A stretch of 51,709 nt of DNA. Origin: Polaromonas sp. (lineage in GTDB: Bacteria > Pseudomonadota > Gammaproteobacteria > Burkholderiales > Burkholderiaceae_C). The DNA lies in NCBI RefSeq assembly GCF_030689685.1, contig NZ_JAUYEY010000057.1:1-51709 (forward strand). Reading direction: 5' to 3'. Positions 9,392 through 19,824 of this stretch are shown one piece after another. The notes below the pieces were generated by a model. That model searched no databases and was not told where the DNA came from. It was given only the letters and a program-made list of their open reading frames with translations. Both the position numbers and the translations under genes were made by a program. Position 1 is the first letter of the stretch. The number at the start of each line of letters is the position of its first letter.

Positions 9392-10945
9392 TCAAGCGAA
9401 TGACTTCTTGAACGCAGCCACTGCCGTGTTCAGCTCAGCCTCGGCGTCCTTGTCCATGGCCTTGTTGGCTTCCAGCTTGGCCATCAGCGCAGCGTTTTTG
9501 TCCTTCAGGTAGCTGTGCAGTCCGGATTCGAACGCCAGAACCTTCTTGACTTCCACGTCGTCCATGAAGCCCTTGTTCACTGCGAACAGCGTGGCGGCCA
9601 TGTTGGAAATCGACAACGGCGAGTACTGGGACTGCTTGAGCAGTTCAGTCACGCGGGCACCGCGGTCCAGCTGCTTGCGGGTCGCTTCGTCCAGGTCAGA
9701 CGCGAACTGCGCAAACGCAGCCAGCTCACGGTACTGGGCCAGATCGGTACGGATACCACCGGAGAGGTTCTTGATCAGCTTGGTCTGGGCAGCACCTCCG
9801 ACGCGCGACACCGAGATACCGGCGTTGATCGCAGGGCGGATACCGGCGTTGAACAGGCTGGTTTCCAGGAAAATCTGACCGTCGGTGATCGAGATCACGT
9901 TGGTAGGCACGAAGGCCGACACGTCGCCGGCTTGCGTCTCAATAATCGGCAGGGCCGTCAGTGATCCGGTTTTGCCTTTGACTTCGCCTTTGGTGAAGTC
10001 TTCAACGTATTTTTCGTTCACGCGGGCTGCGCGCTCAAGCAGACGGCTGTGCAGATAAAACACGTCGCCGGGATAGGCTTCGCGGCCTGGGGGACGGCGC
10101 AACAGCAGCGACACCTGACGGTAGGCCACAGCCTGCTTGGACAGGTCGTCATAAACAATCAGCGCGTCCTGACCGCGGTCGCGGAAGTACTCGCCCATGG
10201 TGCAGCCAGAGTAAGCGCTGACATATTGCATGGCAGCCGACTCGGATGCAGATGCAGCCACAACGATGGTGTAGTCCATGGCACCGGCTTGCTCCAGCGA
10301 GCGCACCACGTTTTTGATTGACGAAGCCTTCTGGCCGATGGCCACGTAGACGCAGAATACGCCGGTGCCCTTCTGGTTGATGATGGCGTCAATCGCCACA
10401 GCCGTTTTACCGGTCTGGCGGTCACCAATGATCAGCTCGCGCTGGCCACGGCCAATCGGCACCATGGAGTCAATCGACTTCAAACCGGTTTGCAAAGGCT
10501 GGTCCACCGATTTACGGGCAATCACACCAGGTGCCACCTTTTCAATCACATCGGTCATCTTGGCATTGACCGGGCCTTTGCCGTCAATCGGCTGACCCAG
10601 CGCATTGACCACACGGCCCAGCAGCTCGGGGCCGACCGGCACTTCCAGAATGCGGCCCGTGCACTTGACGGTGTCGCCTTCAGCGATGTGTTCGTACTCG
10701 CCCAGAATCACCGAGCCGACCGAGTCGCGCTCCAGGTTCAGGGCCAGGCCATAAGTGGGGGTGCCGTCAGCGGTAGGCGGGAATTCCAGCATCTCGCCCT
10801 GCATCACATCGGACAGGCCGTGGATACGCACGATACCGTCGGACACAGACACCACGGTGCCCTGGTTGCGAATGTCGGCATGAACGGCCAAGCCTTCAAT
10901 ACGGCTCTTGATCAGTTCGGAAATTTCTGCGGGATTGAGTTGCAT
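9392..10945 (-). CDS. atpA: ATP synthase F1 subunit alpha
   Basis: The alpha subunit, 517 residues, which carries non-catalytic nucleotide sites and forms the F1 ring with beta. It begins [17 protein letters not shown], has the Walker A motif GDRQTGKT and the [20 protein letters not shown] segment, and a conserved C-terminal helical domain. It is preceded by a purine-rich ribosome-binding site (GAAAGA). Confidence 0.98.
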   Translation of the reverse strand: MQLNPAEISELIKSRIEGLAVHADIRNQGTVVSVSDGIVRIHGLSDVMQGEMLEFPPTADGTPTYGLALNLERDSVGSVILGEYEHIAEGDTVKCTGRILEVPVGPELLGRVVNALGQPIDGKGPVNAKMTDVIEKVAPGVIARKSVDQPLQTGLKSIDSMVPIGRGQRELIIGDRQTGKTAVAIDAIINQKGTGVFCVYVAIGQKASSIKNVVRSLEQAGAMDYTIVVAASASESAAMQYVSAYSGCTMGEYFRDRGQDALIVYDDLSKQAVAYRQVSLLLRRPPGREAYPGDVFYLHSRLLERAARVNEKYVEDFTKGEVKGKTGSLTALPIIETQAGDVSAFVPTNVISITDGQIFLETSLFNAGIRPAINAGISVSRVGGAAQTKLIKNLSGGIRTDLAQYRELAAFAQFASDLDEATRKQLDRGARVTELLKQSQYSPLSISNMAATLFAVNKGFMDDVEVKKVLAFESGLHSYLKDKNAALMAKLEANKAMDKDAEAELNTAVAAFKKSFA

Positions 10946-11005
10946 GACTCTTTCCTTCTTTCTGTGTTGTTGGCTAATACCGGGAAGTTGCGCTTGGGCA
11001 CAACA

Positions 11006-11536
11006 TCACGAAATCAGCGCCACTTTCATTTGCTCTAAACGGGCTTTGACCGAGGTGTCCAGCACCTCGTCACCCACCACGACACGTACGCCGCCTATCA
11101 GTTCGGGTTCCAGCTCTACCCTCAGGTTGAGCTTGCGGCCAAAACGCTTTTCCAGCGTTGCCGCCAGATCGGTCAGTGCGCTACCGTCCAGCGCAAACGC
11201 GCTGTACACGATGGCATCTGACGATCCGCTCTGCGCATTTTTCAAAACCCGGAACTGGCTGGCAATTTCGGGCAGGACGCCGAGACGCCCGTTGTCCAGC
11301 ACCGCGCGCAGGAAGTTTTTTGCAGCCTCGGGCAGGTTTGCCTTGGCCACGCCGGAAACCACGTCAAACGTCTGTTCTGCCGTGACTCTGGGGTTGCCTG
11401 CAAACTGCTGCAGCTGCGCATTGGCTGCGATAACGGCCAGTTCATCCAGCCAGGTCGCCGCAGCGCCCAGGTCAGACCCGGAGGCCTTGAACAGCGCTTC
11501 AGCGTAAGGACGGGCGATGGTGGCTAGTTCTGCCAT
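11006..11536 (-). CDS. atpH: ATP synthase F1 subunit delta
   Basis: The peripheral-stalk subunit delta, 176 residues. It joins the b subunits to the top of F1. It has the N-terminal helical domain ([15 protein letters not shown]) and the C-terminal signature [20 protein letters not shown]. The start lies 13 bases after the atpF stop. Confidence 0.97.
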   Translation of the reverse strand: MAELATIARPYAEALFKASGSDLGAAATWLDELAVIAANAQLQQFAGNPRVTAEQTFDVVSGVAKANLPEAAKNFLRAVLDNGRLGVLPEIASQFRVLKNAQSGSSDAIVYSAFALDGSALTDLAATLEKRFGRKLNLRVELEPELIGGVRVVVGDEVLDTSVKARLEQMKVALIS

Positions 11537-11549
11537 GTTGACGCCCCTC

Positions 11550-12020
11550 TTACAGCTCGGTCTTCAGGCGGCCCAGCAAGTCAGCATGCACACCGGCATT
11601 GACTTCCTTGCGCAGAATCTGCTCGGCACCCTTGACCGCCAGCGCAGCGACCTGCTCGCGCAGCGTCTCCCTGGCTTTGACGGTTTGCTGCTCGGCTTCG
11701 ACCTGGGCAGCGGCAATGATTTTCTTGCCCTCTTCCGCAGCTTTGGCCTTGGCCTCTTCGATCATGGCTTGGGCGCGACGCTCGGCATCTGCCAGGCGCC
11801 CGGCGGACTCATTGCGCGACTTGGCCAGGTCTTCTTCCACGCGCTTGTTGGCCACGGAGAGTTCAGACTTGGCTTTGTCAGCGGCAGCGAGGCCTTCAGC
11901 GATTTTCTTGGCCCGCTCGTCCAGCGCTTTTGTGATCGGGGGCCACACGTATTTCATCGTGAACCACACCAAAATCGCAAAAACGATGGCTTGCAGGAAC
12001 AGGGTTGCGTTAATGTTCAC
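11550..12020 (-). CDS. atpF: ATP synthase Fo subunit b
   Basis: The peripheral stalk subunit b, 156 residues. It has one N-terminal membrane helix (about 5-25, [19 protein letters not shown]) and a long charged helical tail rich in Ala, Glu and Lys that dimerises as a coiled coil. Length and layout match the family. Confidence 0.97.
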   Translation of the reverse strand: MNINATLFLQAIVFAILVWFTMKYVWPPITKALDERAKKIAEGLAAADKAKSELSVANKRVEEDLAKSRNESAGRLADAERRAQAMIEEAKAKAAEEGKKIIAAAQVEAEQQTVKARETLREQVAALAVKGAEQILRKEVNAGVHADLLGRLKTEL

Positions 12021-12057
12021 AGGTCAAGCCCTTTCGCTCGTGAAAGGTCGCCGAAAA

Positions 12058-13253
<1,196 letters not shown>

Positions 13254-13316
13254 AAATCACCCGTTTACCTCTTTTTAATACCTGAAGACTTCAACCACGC
13301 CGGGTTCAAGCCATGC

Positions 13317-13838
13317 TCAAGGTTTCGCCTTCAGACGAAACAGCAACAGCACCCAAACCACCTTCATCGTCACCACAAACCCCGCCACCAGGGCCAGCCA
13401 ACTCAGGGAAACAACCACTTTTGGCGCAGCGAACAGCATCGCCACCGTCACCAAAATCTTCACCGCTTCCCAAAAAACAAAACCGGCAAAACCCGCTACT
13501 GCGCCGCCCGGATGACCCCCGGCCATCCGGCCCGCCAGCCCACCCAACAAACCGCGCCCCATGCCCCGCGCAAACAGTGCCGCTGGAATAACCACCGCCA
13601 GGGCACCGTAGAGCGCCGACCAGGCCACATTGCTTCTTCCGGTCAAAGCCCAGGCGGCACCTGCCAGCACAAGCCCGACCATTAATTGCCATGCCACCAC
13701 CCGCCAGGGCGACAGCGAAGGACTGGCTTCACGCAGCTTTTGCGCTTCCTCGCGCGTCAGCGGCTTGAAATCTTCGTCTCCAGCCTCAAATGGCTGGGCT
13801 GAAACCTTCGCCGTGGGAAGAACCGCCGAATTTGTCAT
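13317..13838 (-). CDS. atpI: ATP synthase assembly protein I
   Basis: The first gene of the atp operon, about 173 residues with four membrane helices after a polar N-terminus (KPLTREEAQKLREAS). AtpI proteins help assemble the c ring. Start choice is uncertain: ATG at 13838, ATG at 13847 and GTG at 13850 are all in frame and none has a clear ribosome-binding site. The family is poorly conserved, so the call leans on position and topology. Confidence 0.88.
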   Translation of the reverse strand: MTNSAVLPTAKVSAQPFEAGDEDFKPLTREEAQKLREASPSLSPWRVVAWQLMVGLVLAGAAWALTGRSNVAWSALYGALAVVIPAALFARGMGRGLLGGLAGRMAGGHPGGAVAGFAGFVFWEAVKILVTVAMLFAAPKVVVSLSWLALVAGFVVTMKVVWVLLLFRLKAKP

Positions 13839-13893
13839 TTTTACCATCACAAATTACGAGCAGGGTACAAGCCGGTTATTAGCAAAGCCTTTG

Positions 13894-13922
13894 ATTATAC
13901 GTAGAAACCCGACGCTGTCGAA
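13894..13922 (-). promoter_or_regulatory. Sigma-70 type promoter of the atp operon
   Basis: On the minus strand a perfect -10 box TATAAT (13894-13899) is preceded by TTCGAC (13917-13922) with a 17-base spacer. It lies about 55 bases upstream of atpI in the only gap before the divergently oriented CopD-like gene. The -35 box is a weaker match than the -10. Confidence 0.7.
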
Positions 13923-14029
13923 CAGCGGCTTAAAGTCGGGCGCGGCCGGGGTACATTGGTCGCATTCGTCAAATTCTTTGGCGACGAGCCACAATCAAGA
14001 CTTTTAGTCACAACCATCTGGGACAAGCC

Positions 14030-14500
14030 ATGTACGACGCAGTCAAACTCATTCACCTTGTCGCGGCCATTGTCTGGATCGGTGGCATGACATTTATGCT
14101 TTTTGCGCTTCGGCCAGCCGCATTGGCCATGCTGGAGGCACAGCCCCGGGCACGGCTGATGGGCCAGGTCTGGCAACGTTTTTTTCTGCTGGTGTTGGTT
14201 TCCGTTGTGGCGCTGTTCACGACCGGCACCAACCTCTACACCACCGCCTTCAGGGCTGTCAAAGCGGCCACTGGCGCGGGCAGCGTGCCCTTGGGCTGGA
14301 ACCTGATGCTGGGGATCGGCATCGTGATGATTTTGATTTTTGGCCACATTTACTTCGCCGGGTTTCGCAAATTCAAGCGTGCCGTGGCTGCCGCCGAGTG
14401 GTCGCTGGCCGCCAAGGCAGCGGAACAGATTCATCGGCTGACGGTGATTAACTTTGTGCTGGGCTGGCTGTCAATTGCCGCAGTCCGACTGATTCGCTAA
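14030..14500 (+). CDS. CopD-family membrane protein
   Basis: A 156-residue integral membrane protein with four predicted helices. The first carries the IHLVAAIVWIGGMTF motif typical of CopD/HemJ-like proteins. The last half has a HRLTVINFVLGWLSIA segment. His residues in helices 1, 3 and 4 could bind heme or copper, which is an inference. It is transcribed away from the atp operon. Substrate unknown. Confidence 0.8.
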   Translation: MYDAVKLIHLVAAIVWIGGMTFMLFALRPAALAMLEAQPRARLMGQVWQRFFLLVLVSVVALFTTGTNLYTTAFRAVKAATGAGSVPLGWNLMLGIGIVMILIFGHIYFAGFRKFKRAVAAAEWSLAAKAAEQIHRLTVINFVLGWLSIAAVRLIR

Positions 14501-14610
14501 TTTTGGGTGTCTGCTTGCAGCATGCCCGACGCAGAAATCCAAGGAACCATGATTTTTTCCATAATGAAAATTGATAAACCCCGACATCCGCCAGCCAAAC
14601 TGGCAACCCA

Positions 14611-15201
14611 ATGAGCGCGCGCAAGCAGCATTCCGACCGTCCCGAGCAAAAGCGCACCAAAGCAAGTTGGACAGACCGCTTCACGCAAGGCGTCAGCCCC
14701 CAAACACTGGCGGCCCATCCATGGCTCAAGCCGGTCGCGCATCGCCTGCAGGAGCCCGGGCTCTGGCATTTGCAACATGAAGCGGTAGCCCGGGGAGTTG
14801 CCATTGGCCTGTTCTGGGCGTTTGCAATACCTGTCGCGCAGATTTTGGTGGCAGCAGCCCATTGCGTCTGGTGGCGCGCCAACATCCCGGTGGCCGTAGG
14901 CATGACGCTGGTCACCAACCCGTTCACCATCGGCTTCTGGCTCTGGCTGGCTTACAAATTGGGCAGCCTGATTCTGGGTGTGACGTCGCACGATGTGATC
15001 GACGACAGCGCCGTGCTCCAAGGCGTTGCGATCAGCAGCGGATTTGATCCGCTGGCGTGGCTGCAACAATTTGGCTGGCGCGCCGTACTTGGCATGGCTA
15101 TTTTTTCAGTCGTCGGCTCAGTCAGCGGTTACATCCTGGTCAAACTGATCTGGCGTTGGCGCGTGTGGTTCAAGCGCCGCAGCCGACTGCGCGGCCAGTG
15201 A
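14611..15201 (+). CDS. DUF2062 membrane protein
   Basis: A 196-residue protein. It has a basic N-terminus, then the DUF2062 pattern HEAVARGVAIGLFWAFAIPV and MTLVTNPFTIGFWLW, with three or four membrane helices and a basic C-terminal tail. DUF2062 proteins are inner-membrane proteins of unknown function. It stands upstream of dat with a 40-base gap and may share its transcript. Confidence 0.85.
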   Translation: MSARKQHSDRPEQKRTKASWTDRFTQGVSPQTLAAHPWLKPVAHRLQEPGLWHLQHEAVARGVAIGLFWAFAIPVAQILVAAAHCVWWRANIPVAVGMTLVTNPFTIGFWLWLAYKLGSLILGVTSHDVIDDSAVLQGVAISSGFDPLAWLQQFGWRAVLGMAIFSVVGSVSGYILVKLIWRWRVWFKRRSRLRGQ

Positions 15202-15241
15202 TAAGCACCCACCATCACTGCACCCTCCTCCAGCACCCACG

Positions 15242-16141
15242 ATGACCACTTCCAGCACCCTTCTGCCCGACACGCCCTGCTACCTCAACGGTGAAATCAC
15301 CGCGCTTAAAGACGCGAAGATCAGCGTGATGGACCGCGGCTTCATCTTTGGCGACGGTATTTACGAAGTGGTCCCAGTCTACGGCGGCAAGCCCTTCCGT
15401 TTTGCCCAGCACATGGCGCGCCTGGACCGCAGTTTGGCCGAGTTGCGCATCGCCAATCCGCTGTCCCATGCCAAGTGGCGCGAGCTGGTGCTGAAACTGG
15501 TGGACGGCTACGCGCTGTCGCAACACACCTCGCATGAAAAAATCGACCAACTGGTGTACATCCAGATCACGCGCGGCGTGGCCCTGCGCGACCATGTCAT
15601 GCCGCCCGACCTGGCGCCCACGGTCTTCGTCATGACCAGCAGCATGAAGCCACCCACGCCCAAGCAACGCGCACAAGGCGTGGCCTGCGTCAGCGCCGAC
15701 GACTTCCGCTGGAGCAAAGCGCACATCAAAAGCACCAGCCTGCTGGGCGCGGTGTTGGCGCGCCAGATCAGTGCCGATGTCGATGCGGTCGAAACCGTGA
15801 TGTTCCGGGACGGCTACCTCAGCGAGGCGGCGGCCTGCAACGTCTGGGCGGTGCAGGGCGGCAAGGTGCTGGGCCCGCCCAAAGACAACCTGGTGCTGGA
15901 AGGCATTCGCTACGGCCTGATCGAGGGCATCTGCCACGACGCCGGCATTGGCTTTGAATTGCGCCGTATCAAGCGCGAAGAAGTGTTCAGCGCCGACGAG
16001 TTGCTGCTGTCGTCGGCCACCAAAGAGGTACTGCCCGTCACCCTGCTCGATGGCCAGCCGATTGGCAGCGGCAAGCCGGGCCCGGTGTATGCCAAGATAC
16101 ACGCCGCTTACCAGCGCGCCAAACAGGCAGAGCAGGCATGA
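15242..16141 (+). CDS. dat: D-amino acid aminotransferase (PLP class IV)
   Basis: A 299-residue class IV aminotransferase using pyridoxal phosphate. It has the MDRGFIFGDGIYEVVPVYGG segment, the catalytic Lys in the KAHIKSTSLLGAVLA region, EAAACNVWAV and a C-terminal SSATKEVLPVT. It interconverts D-alanine/D-glutamate type D-amino acids and keto acids. In Burkholderiales it normally heads the dat-ybeD-lipB-lipA group. Here dat and ybeD still overlap by ATGA, but lipB is 8 kb away. Confidence 0.92.
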   Translation: MTTSSTLLPDTPCYLNGEITALKDAKISVMDRGFIFGDGIYEVVPVYGGKPFRFAQHMARLDRSLAELRIANPLSHAKWRELVLKLVDGYALSQHTSHEKIDQLVYIQITRGVALRDHVMPPDLAPTVFVMTSSMKPPTPKQRAQGVACVSADDFRWSKAHIKSTSLLGAVLARQISADVDAVETVMFRDGYLSEAAACNVWAVQGGKVLGPPKDNLVLEGIRYGLIEGICHDAGIGFELRRIKREEVFSADELLLSSATKEVLPVTLLDGQPIGSGKPGPVYAKIHAAYQRAKQAEQA

Positions 16142-16428
16142 GCAGCCCCACGCCCCCTGAAGTCCCGCGCCAGGAGTCGCTGATCGAGTACCCGTCGCAG
16201 TTTCCGATCAAGGTGATGGGCCAGAAAGCCGATGGGCTGGTGCATGCCATCAGCCTCATTGCGCACCAGTTTGACCCGGCGTTTGATGCCTCCACCATCG
16301 AGCTGCGCGAAAGCAAGGGCGGCAAGTACCTGGGCATCACCATCACCGTAACGGCGACCTCCAGAGAGCAGCTTGATGAGTTGTACCGCACGCTTTCCAC
16401 GCATCCGATGGTCAAGGTGGTGCTTTGA
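16138..16428 (+). CDS. ybeD: YbeD / DUF493 family protein
   Basis: A 96-residue DUF493 protein. It has YPSQFPIKVMG, GKYLGITITVTATSREQLDE and a C-terminal LSTHPMVKVVL, matching the small ACT-like fold of YbeD. It overlaps dat by ATGA. It is normally followed at once by lipB; here the next genes are an R-M island. The direct function is unknown, and its link to lipoate synthesis is by gene neighbourhood. Confidence 0.92.
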   Translation: MSSPTPPEVPRQESLIEYPSQFPIKVMGQKADGLVHAISLIAHQFDPAFDASTIELRESKGGKYLGITITVTATSREQLDELYRTLSTHPMVKVVL

Positions 16429-16655
16429 CCGTCAGCTCCACGGTTTTGTGAAAGTTTTGAGGTCGTTTCTTTCACAAGAATAAAGGCTGCCATGCCTTAT
16501 GAAAATATCGCACTGACTGCAAATCAAGCCCGGCGTGGCAACCTCACCATCAATCGCAACACTTGTAAGTTGTTGATTTCATTGAGAAATACAGTTAAAT
16601 TAAAATTAGGTAATAAAATTTGCGCCTAATTTGACATTTTAAGTAAACTCACGAG
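16429..16655. promoter_or_regulatory. AT-rich entry region of the R-M island
   Basis: GC content drops sharply from about 16560, unlike the flanking genes. An inverted repeat aaattagg (16603-16610) and cctaattt (16625-16632) has a 14-base spacer, and a possible promoter TTGATT-17-TAAATT lies just before it (from about 16574). This would place a regulator site over the start of the island transcript. It also marks the left edge of the insert in the ybeD-lipB gap. The exact promoter is uncertain. Confidence 0.4.
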
Positions 16656-18119
16656 ATGCTAATAGAACAGTCTCTTGTTATTCCATTGCCAGCGGTGCAG
16701 GAGTACCTGGCCGACACCAATCCTTGGTGGGTAGCCGGTAAAGGCATTGACTCTGACATGCAAGCCTGGCCCAAACGCGCCTACTTTACGTCCTTCATGC
16801 GCTTGATCAAAGCCATTGATGTGCGGCGGGCGGTCGTGGTCATCGGCCCCCGTCGGGTCGGCAAGACGGTCATGCTGACGCAGGCGGTGCAGGATCTTCT
16901 TGATTCTGGCGTTTCAGGCTCGCGCATCATGGTCGCGCAAATGGACGTGCCCTTATTCTCCGGCCAGTCACTGGGTAGCCTGGTCAAGCTCTTTATCGAC
17001 ACCCATCGCCACAAGCTAGACGATCCAACAAGCGTTTTGTACGTGTTTTTTGACGAAATCCAGTACCTCAAAGATTGGGAAACCCATCTCAAGGTGCTGG
17101 TCGACACCCACAAAGGCGTGCGTTTTGTCGCTACCGGCTCCGCAGCAGCCGCACTGCGCATGAAAAGCCGCGAATCGGGGGCAGGCCGGTTTTCAGACTT
17201 CGTATTGCCGCCACTCACTTTTGCCGAATACCTCGATTTTTGTGGCCAGACTCATCTGGTACAAGACATCGCAGCGCTGGACGCCGCGCGGCCCGAGTAC
17301 CACGCGCCCAACATCGCGGCCCTGAACGCGGAGTTCATCAACTACCTCAACTACGGCGGTTTCCCCGAAGCGGTGATGAACCCCTCGGTACGGCAAGACC
17401 CCCGGCGCTACCTGCGCCAGGATATTGTGGACAAAGTTTTGCAAAAAGACTTGCCCAGCCTGTTTGGCATTTCTGACACGCAGGAACTGAATCGCTTTTT
17501 CAACGTCCTGGCATACAACACCGGGATGGAAGTTGCACCGGCGGGCTTGTCCAAAGACACGGGCTTGAGCAAAACACGCATCGACGAATACCTGGAGTAT
17601 CTGGAGGCCGCTTTTCTGATCAAACGGGTTCACCGCCTGAGCGACAACGCACGCCGCCTGCAACGCGCCACCAGCTACAAGGTCTACCTCACCAACCCCT
17701 CCATCCGCGCCGCGCTGTTTGGCATCGTACGCGCCGAAGACCCGGCCATGGGCCGCCTGGTTGAAACCGCCATCTGGAGCCAGTGGCTGCACAGCACAGA
17801 CACCATCGCCTCGCTGCACTACGCCAGATGGAAAGAAGGCCGCACCGACTACGAGGTCGATCTTGTCGGCCTGGCCGCCAGCACCCAGAAACCGCGCTTT
17901 GCAGTCGAGATCAAATGGTCGGACCGCGCCTGGTCGGATTGGAGCGAACTCAAAAGCCTGCGTAAATTCATGGCGCAGCACCCTCTGGCCCGGCCGCCGC
18001 TGGTGACCACGCTCACCCAGGCAGGCAGCGCAACCATTGACGGAAAGCAAGTGGACTTCACCCCGAGCAGCCTGCACTGCTACACCATCGCCCGCAACCT
18101 GCTGCAACAAGCCGGTTGA
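16656..18119 (+). CDS. AAA ATPase with C-terminal DUF4143 (nuclease-like) domain
   Basis: A 487-residue protein of the AAA_14/DUF4143 type. Walker A is GPRRVGKT (64-71) and Walker B is YVFFDEIQ (129-136), followed by a sensor segment VRFVATGSAAAAL. The C-terminal part has DYEVDLVG (398-405) and AVEIKW (416-421). This D-x(n)-E-x-K pattern resembles a PD-(D/E)XK nuclease core, though activity is not shown. It is the first gene of the four-gene island and ends 29 bases before the methyltransferase. Possible roles are a DNA-sensing motor or effector accompanying the R-M system. Confidence 0.85.
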   Translation: MLIEQSLVIPLPAVQEYLADTNPWWVAGKGIDSDMQAWPKRAYFTSFMRLIKAIDVRRAVVVIGPRRVGKTVMLTQAVQDLLDSGVSGSRIMVAQMDVPLFSGQSLGSLVKLFIDTHRHKLDDPTSVLYVFFDEIQYLKDWETHLKVLVDTHKGVRFVATGSAAAALRMKSRESGAGRFSDFVLPPLTFAEYLDFCGQTHLVQDIAALDAARPEYHAPNIAALNAEFINYLNYGGFPEAVMNPSVRQDPRRYLRQDIVDKVLQKDLPSLFGISDTQELNRFFNVLAYNTGMEVAPAGLSKDTGLSKTRIDEYLEYLEAAFLIKRVHRLSDNARRLQRATSYKVYLTNPSIRAALFGIVRAEDPAMGRLVETAIWSQWLHSTDTIASLHYARWKEGRTDYEVDLVGLAASTQKPRFAVEIKWSDRAWSDWSELKSLRKFMAQHPLARPPLVTTLTQAGSATIDGKQVDFTPSSLHCYTIARNLLQQAG

Positions 18120-18148
18120 GATACGTCCCCATTTGCTACTGATGCCCC

Positions 18149-19822
18149 ATGCCCACACTTGACTGGCTCAACCGCGCCAACGCCTTCACCACCGCCGCCC
18201 GCGTGCCTTACCGGCTGCTGGAACAGGTGTCGATGCATACTACTGCGGCACCTCTTGCTCCCTCGCCCCTTTGGGGAGAGGGCGGGGGTGAGGGGCCGCG
18301 CGCGATCACCGACAACCTGCTGATCCAGGGTGACAACCTCGAAGCGCTCAAGGCCCTGCTGCCCTTCTATCGTGGGCAAGTCAAATGCATCTTCATTGAC
18401 CCACCCTACAACACCAAAAGCGCGTTCGAGCATTACGACGACAACCTGGAGCACGCCCAGTGGCTCAGCATGATGCTGCCGCGCCTGCAGCTCTTGCGCG
18501 AGCTGCTGCGGGAGGACGGCTCGATCTGGGTGACGATTGATGACAACGAAGGGCATTACCTCAAGGTGCTGATGGACGAGGTGTTTGGGCGGGGGAATTT
18601 TGTGGCGAATGTGGTGTGGGAAAAAAAGTTCTCGCCGCAGAACGACGCGCACCAACTCAGCATCAATCACGATCACTTATTTGTTTATGCCAAGCGTAGT
18701 GAAATTTGGCGCCCTGCACTACTGCCTCGCAGTACTAAACAACTGAATAATTTCAAAAATCCAGATGCAGATCCGCGCGGTGGCTGGCTTTCTGTCGATT
18801 ACACCTGCGCCAAAACGCGTGATGAGCGACCCAACCTTTATTACCCCATCACGAACCCCGCTACGGGAAAAGAAGTTCTACCTTCACCCACGCGGGTATG
18901 GGCGTATGACCGAGAGTCAACCAAAGAAAACCAAGCGGCCAACTTACTTTTCTGGGGAATCAAGGGTGAAAACGAACGGCCTAGATTGAAAAAGTTCGTT
19001 GACTCAGTGCAAGCGGGCACTGTACCGACCACGATCTGGCGCAACGACGAAGTGGGTAACAACCAAGATGCGAAAAAAGAAGTGCTTGCGTTGGGCGGGG
19101 AGACGACATTCACGACGCCCAAACCCGAAGGTTTGATTCAGCGCGTCCTACAACTCGCCACCAACCACAACGACCTCATCCTCGACTCCTTCCTCGGCTC
19201 CGGCACCACCGCCGCCGTCGCCCACAAGATGGGCCGCCGCTGGATAGGCATTGAAATGGGCGAACACGCCGCCACGCATTGCCTGCCGCGCCTGCAAAAA
19301 GTCATTGATGGCGAACAAGGCGGCATCAGCAAGGCCGTGGGCTGGCAGGGCGGTGGCGGCTTTCGTTTCATGAAGCTGGGCGCGCCGGTGTTTGACGAGA
19401 AAGGCCGCATTCACCCCGGCGTGCGTTTTGCCACGCTGGCCGCTTTTGTCTGGCAGCAGGAAACCGGCACGGCGCTGGACGCCAGCCACACGCGGCCCGG
19501 CACGCCGTATCTTGGAATTCACTATAAATTTGATAGCTGCTTGCGCATATCCGACAAGGGCGAGGAGCTGATTTCGCTTGTAAAAACGCCGCTATTCGCC
19601 TGTTACCTGCTGTTCAACGGCATTCTGAAAGACAAGCGCCCCGCCGGCGGCAATGTGTTGACGCAGGCGGTGCTAGACGCCCTGCTCGCATTGCACGCCA
19701 CCACACCCGAGCCCGCAGCGCCGCTGCTGGTGTACGGCGAAGCCTGCCGCCTGGGAGCCGAGCGCCTGCAACAGGCTAATGTGACGTTCAAGCACATTCC
19801 GTATGACGTGAGGGCGCGGTAA
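18149..19822 (+). CDS. Type III-like DNA methyltransferase (Mod), beta class
   Basis: A 557-residue site-specific DNA methyltransferase. The catalytic motif DPPY (84-87) precedes the AdoMet-binding FLGSGTT (348-354), the order of beta-class N6-adenine/N4-cytosine enzymes. The N-terminus MPTLDWLNRA and LLIQGDNLEALKALLP are typical of type III Mod-like proteins. The middle region would recognise the target. Two segments come from dispersed repeats and look inserted: about residues 36-49 (18257-18294) and 460-476 (19526-19576). The restriction partner is the helicase gene at 21664. The two are separated by an AlbA_2 gene, which is unusual for a mod-res pair. Confidence 0.93.
   Translation: MPTLDWLNRANAFTTAARVPYRLLEQVSMHTTAAPLAPSPLWGEGGGEGPRAITDNLLIQGDNLEALKALLPFYRGQVKCIFIDPPYNTKSAFEHYDDNLEHAQWLSMMLPRLQLLRELLREDGSIWVTIDDNEGHYLKVLMDEVFGRGNFVANVVWEKKFSPQNDAHQLSINHDHLFVYAKRSEIWRPALLPRSTKQLNNFKNPDADPRGGWLSVDYTCAKTRDERPNLYYPITNPATGKEVLPSPTRVWAYDRESTKENQAANLLFWGIKGENERPRLKKFVDSVQAGTVPTTIWRNDEVGNNQDAKKEVLALGGETTFTTPKPEGLIQRVLQLATNHNDLILDSFLGSGTTAAVAHKMGRRWIGIEMGEHAATHCLPRLQKVIDGEQGGISKAVGWQGGGGFRFMKLGAPVFDEKGRIHPGVRFATLAAFVWQQETGTALDASHTRPGTPYLGIHYKFDSCLRISDKGEELISLVKTPLFACYLLFNGILKDKRPAGGNVLTQAVLDALLALHATTPEPAAPLLVYGEACRLGAERLQQANVTFKHIPYDVRAR
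18257..18294. repeat. Half of a ccctctcccc/ggggagaggg palindromic repeat inside mod
   Basis: The segment holding cccctttggggagaggg and ggcgggggtgagggg belongs to the same palindromic repeat family seen in lipB (24795-24874) and between the ABC genes (35838-35952). It is read in frame as APSPLWGEGGGEG between the N-terminal motif and the AdoMet region of the methyltransferase. Confidence 0.8.
19526..19576. repeat. Dispersed tagctgcttgcgca repeat inside mod
   Basis: The segment starting aaatttgatagctgcttgcg and running to gaggagctgatttcg matches the dispersed intergenic repeat family of this genome. It is translated in frame as KFDSCLRISDKGEELIS and interrupts what in related proteins is a continuous GTPYLGIH...YLLFNGIL segment. 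It is therefore a probable in-frame repeat insertion near the C-terminal domain. Confidence 0.7.
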
Positions 19823-19824
19823 CG

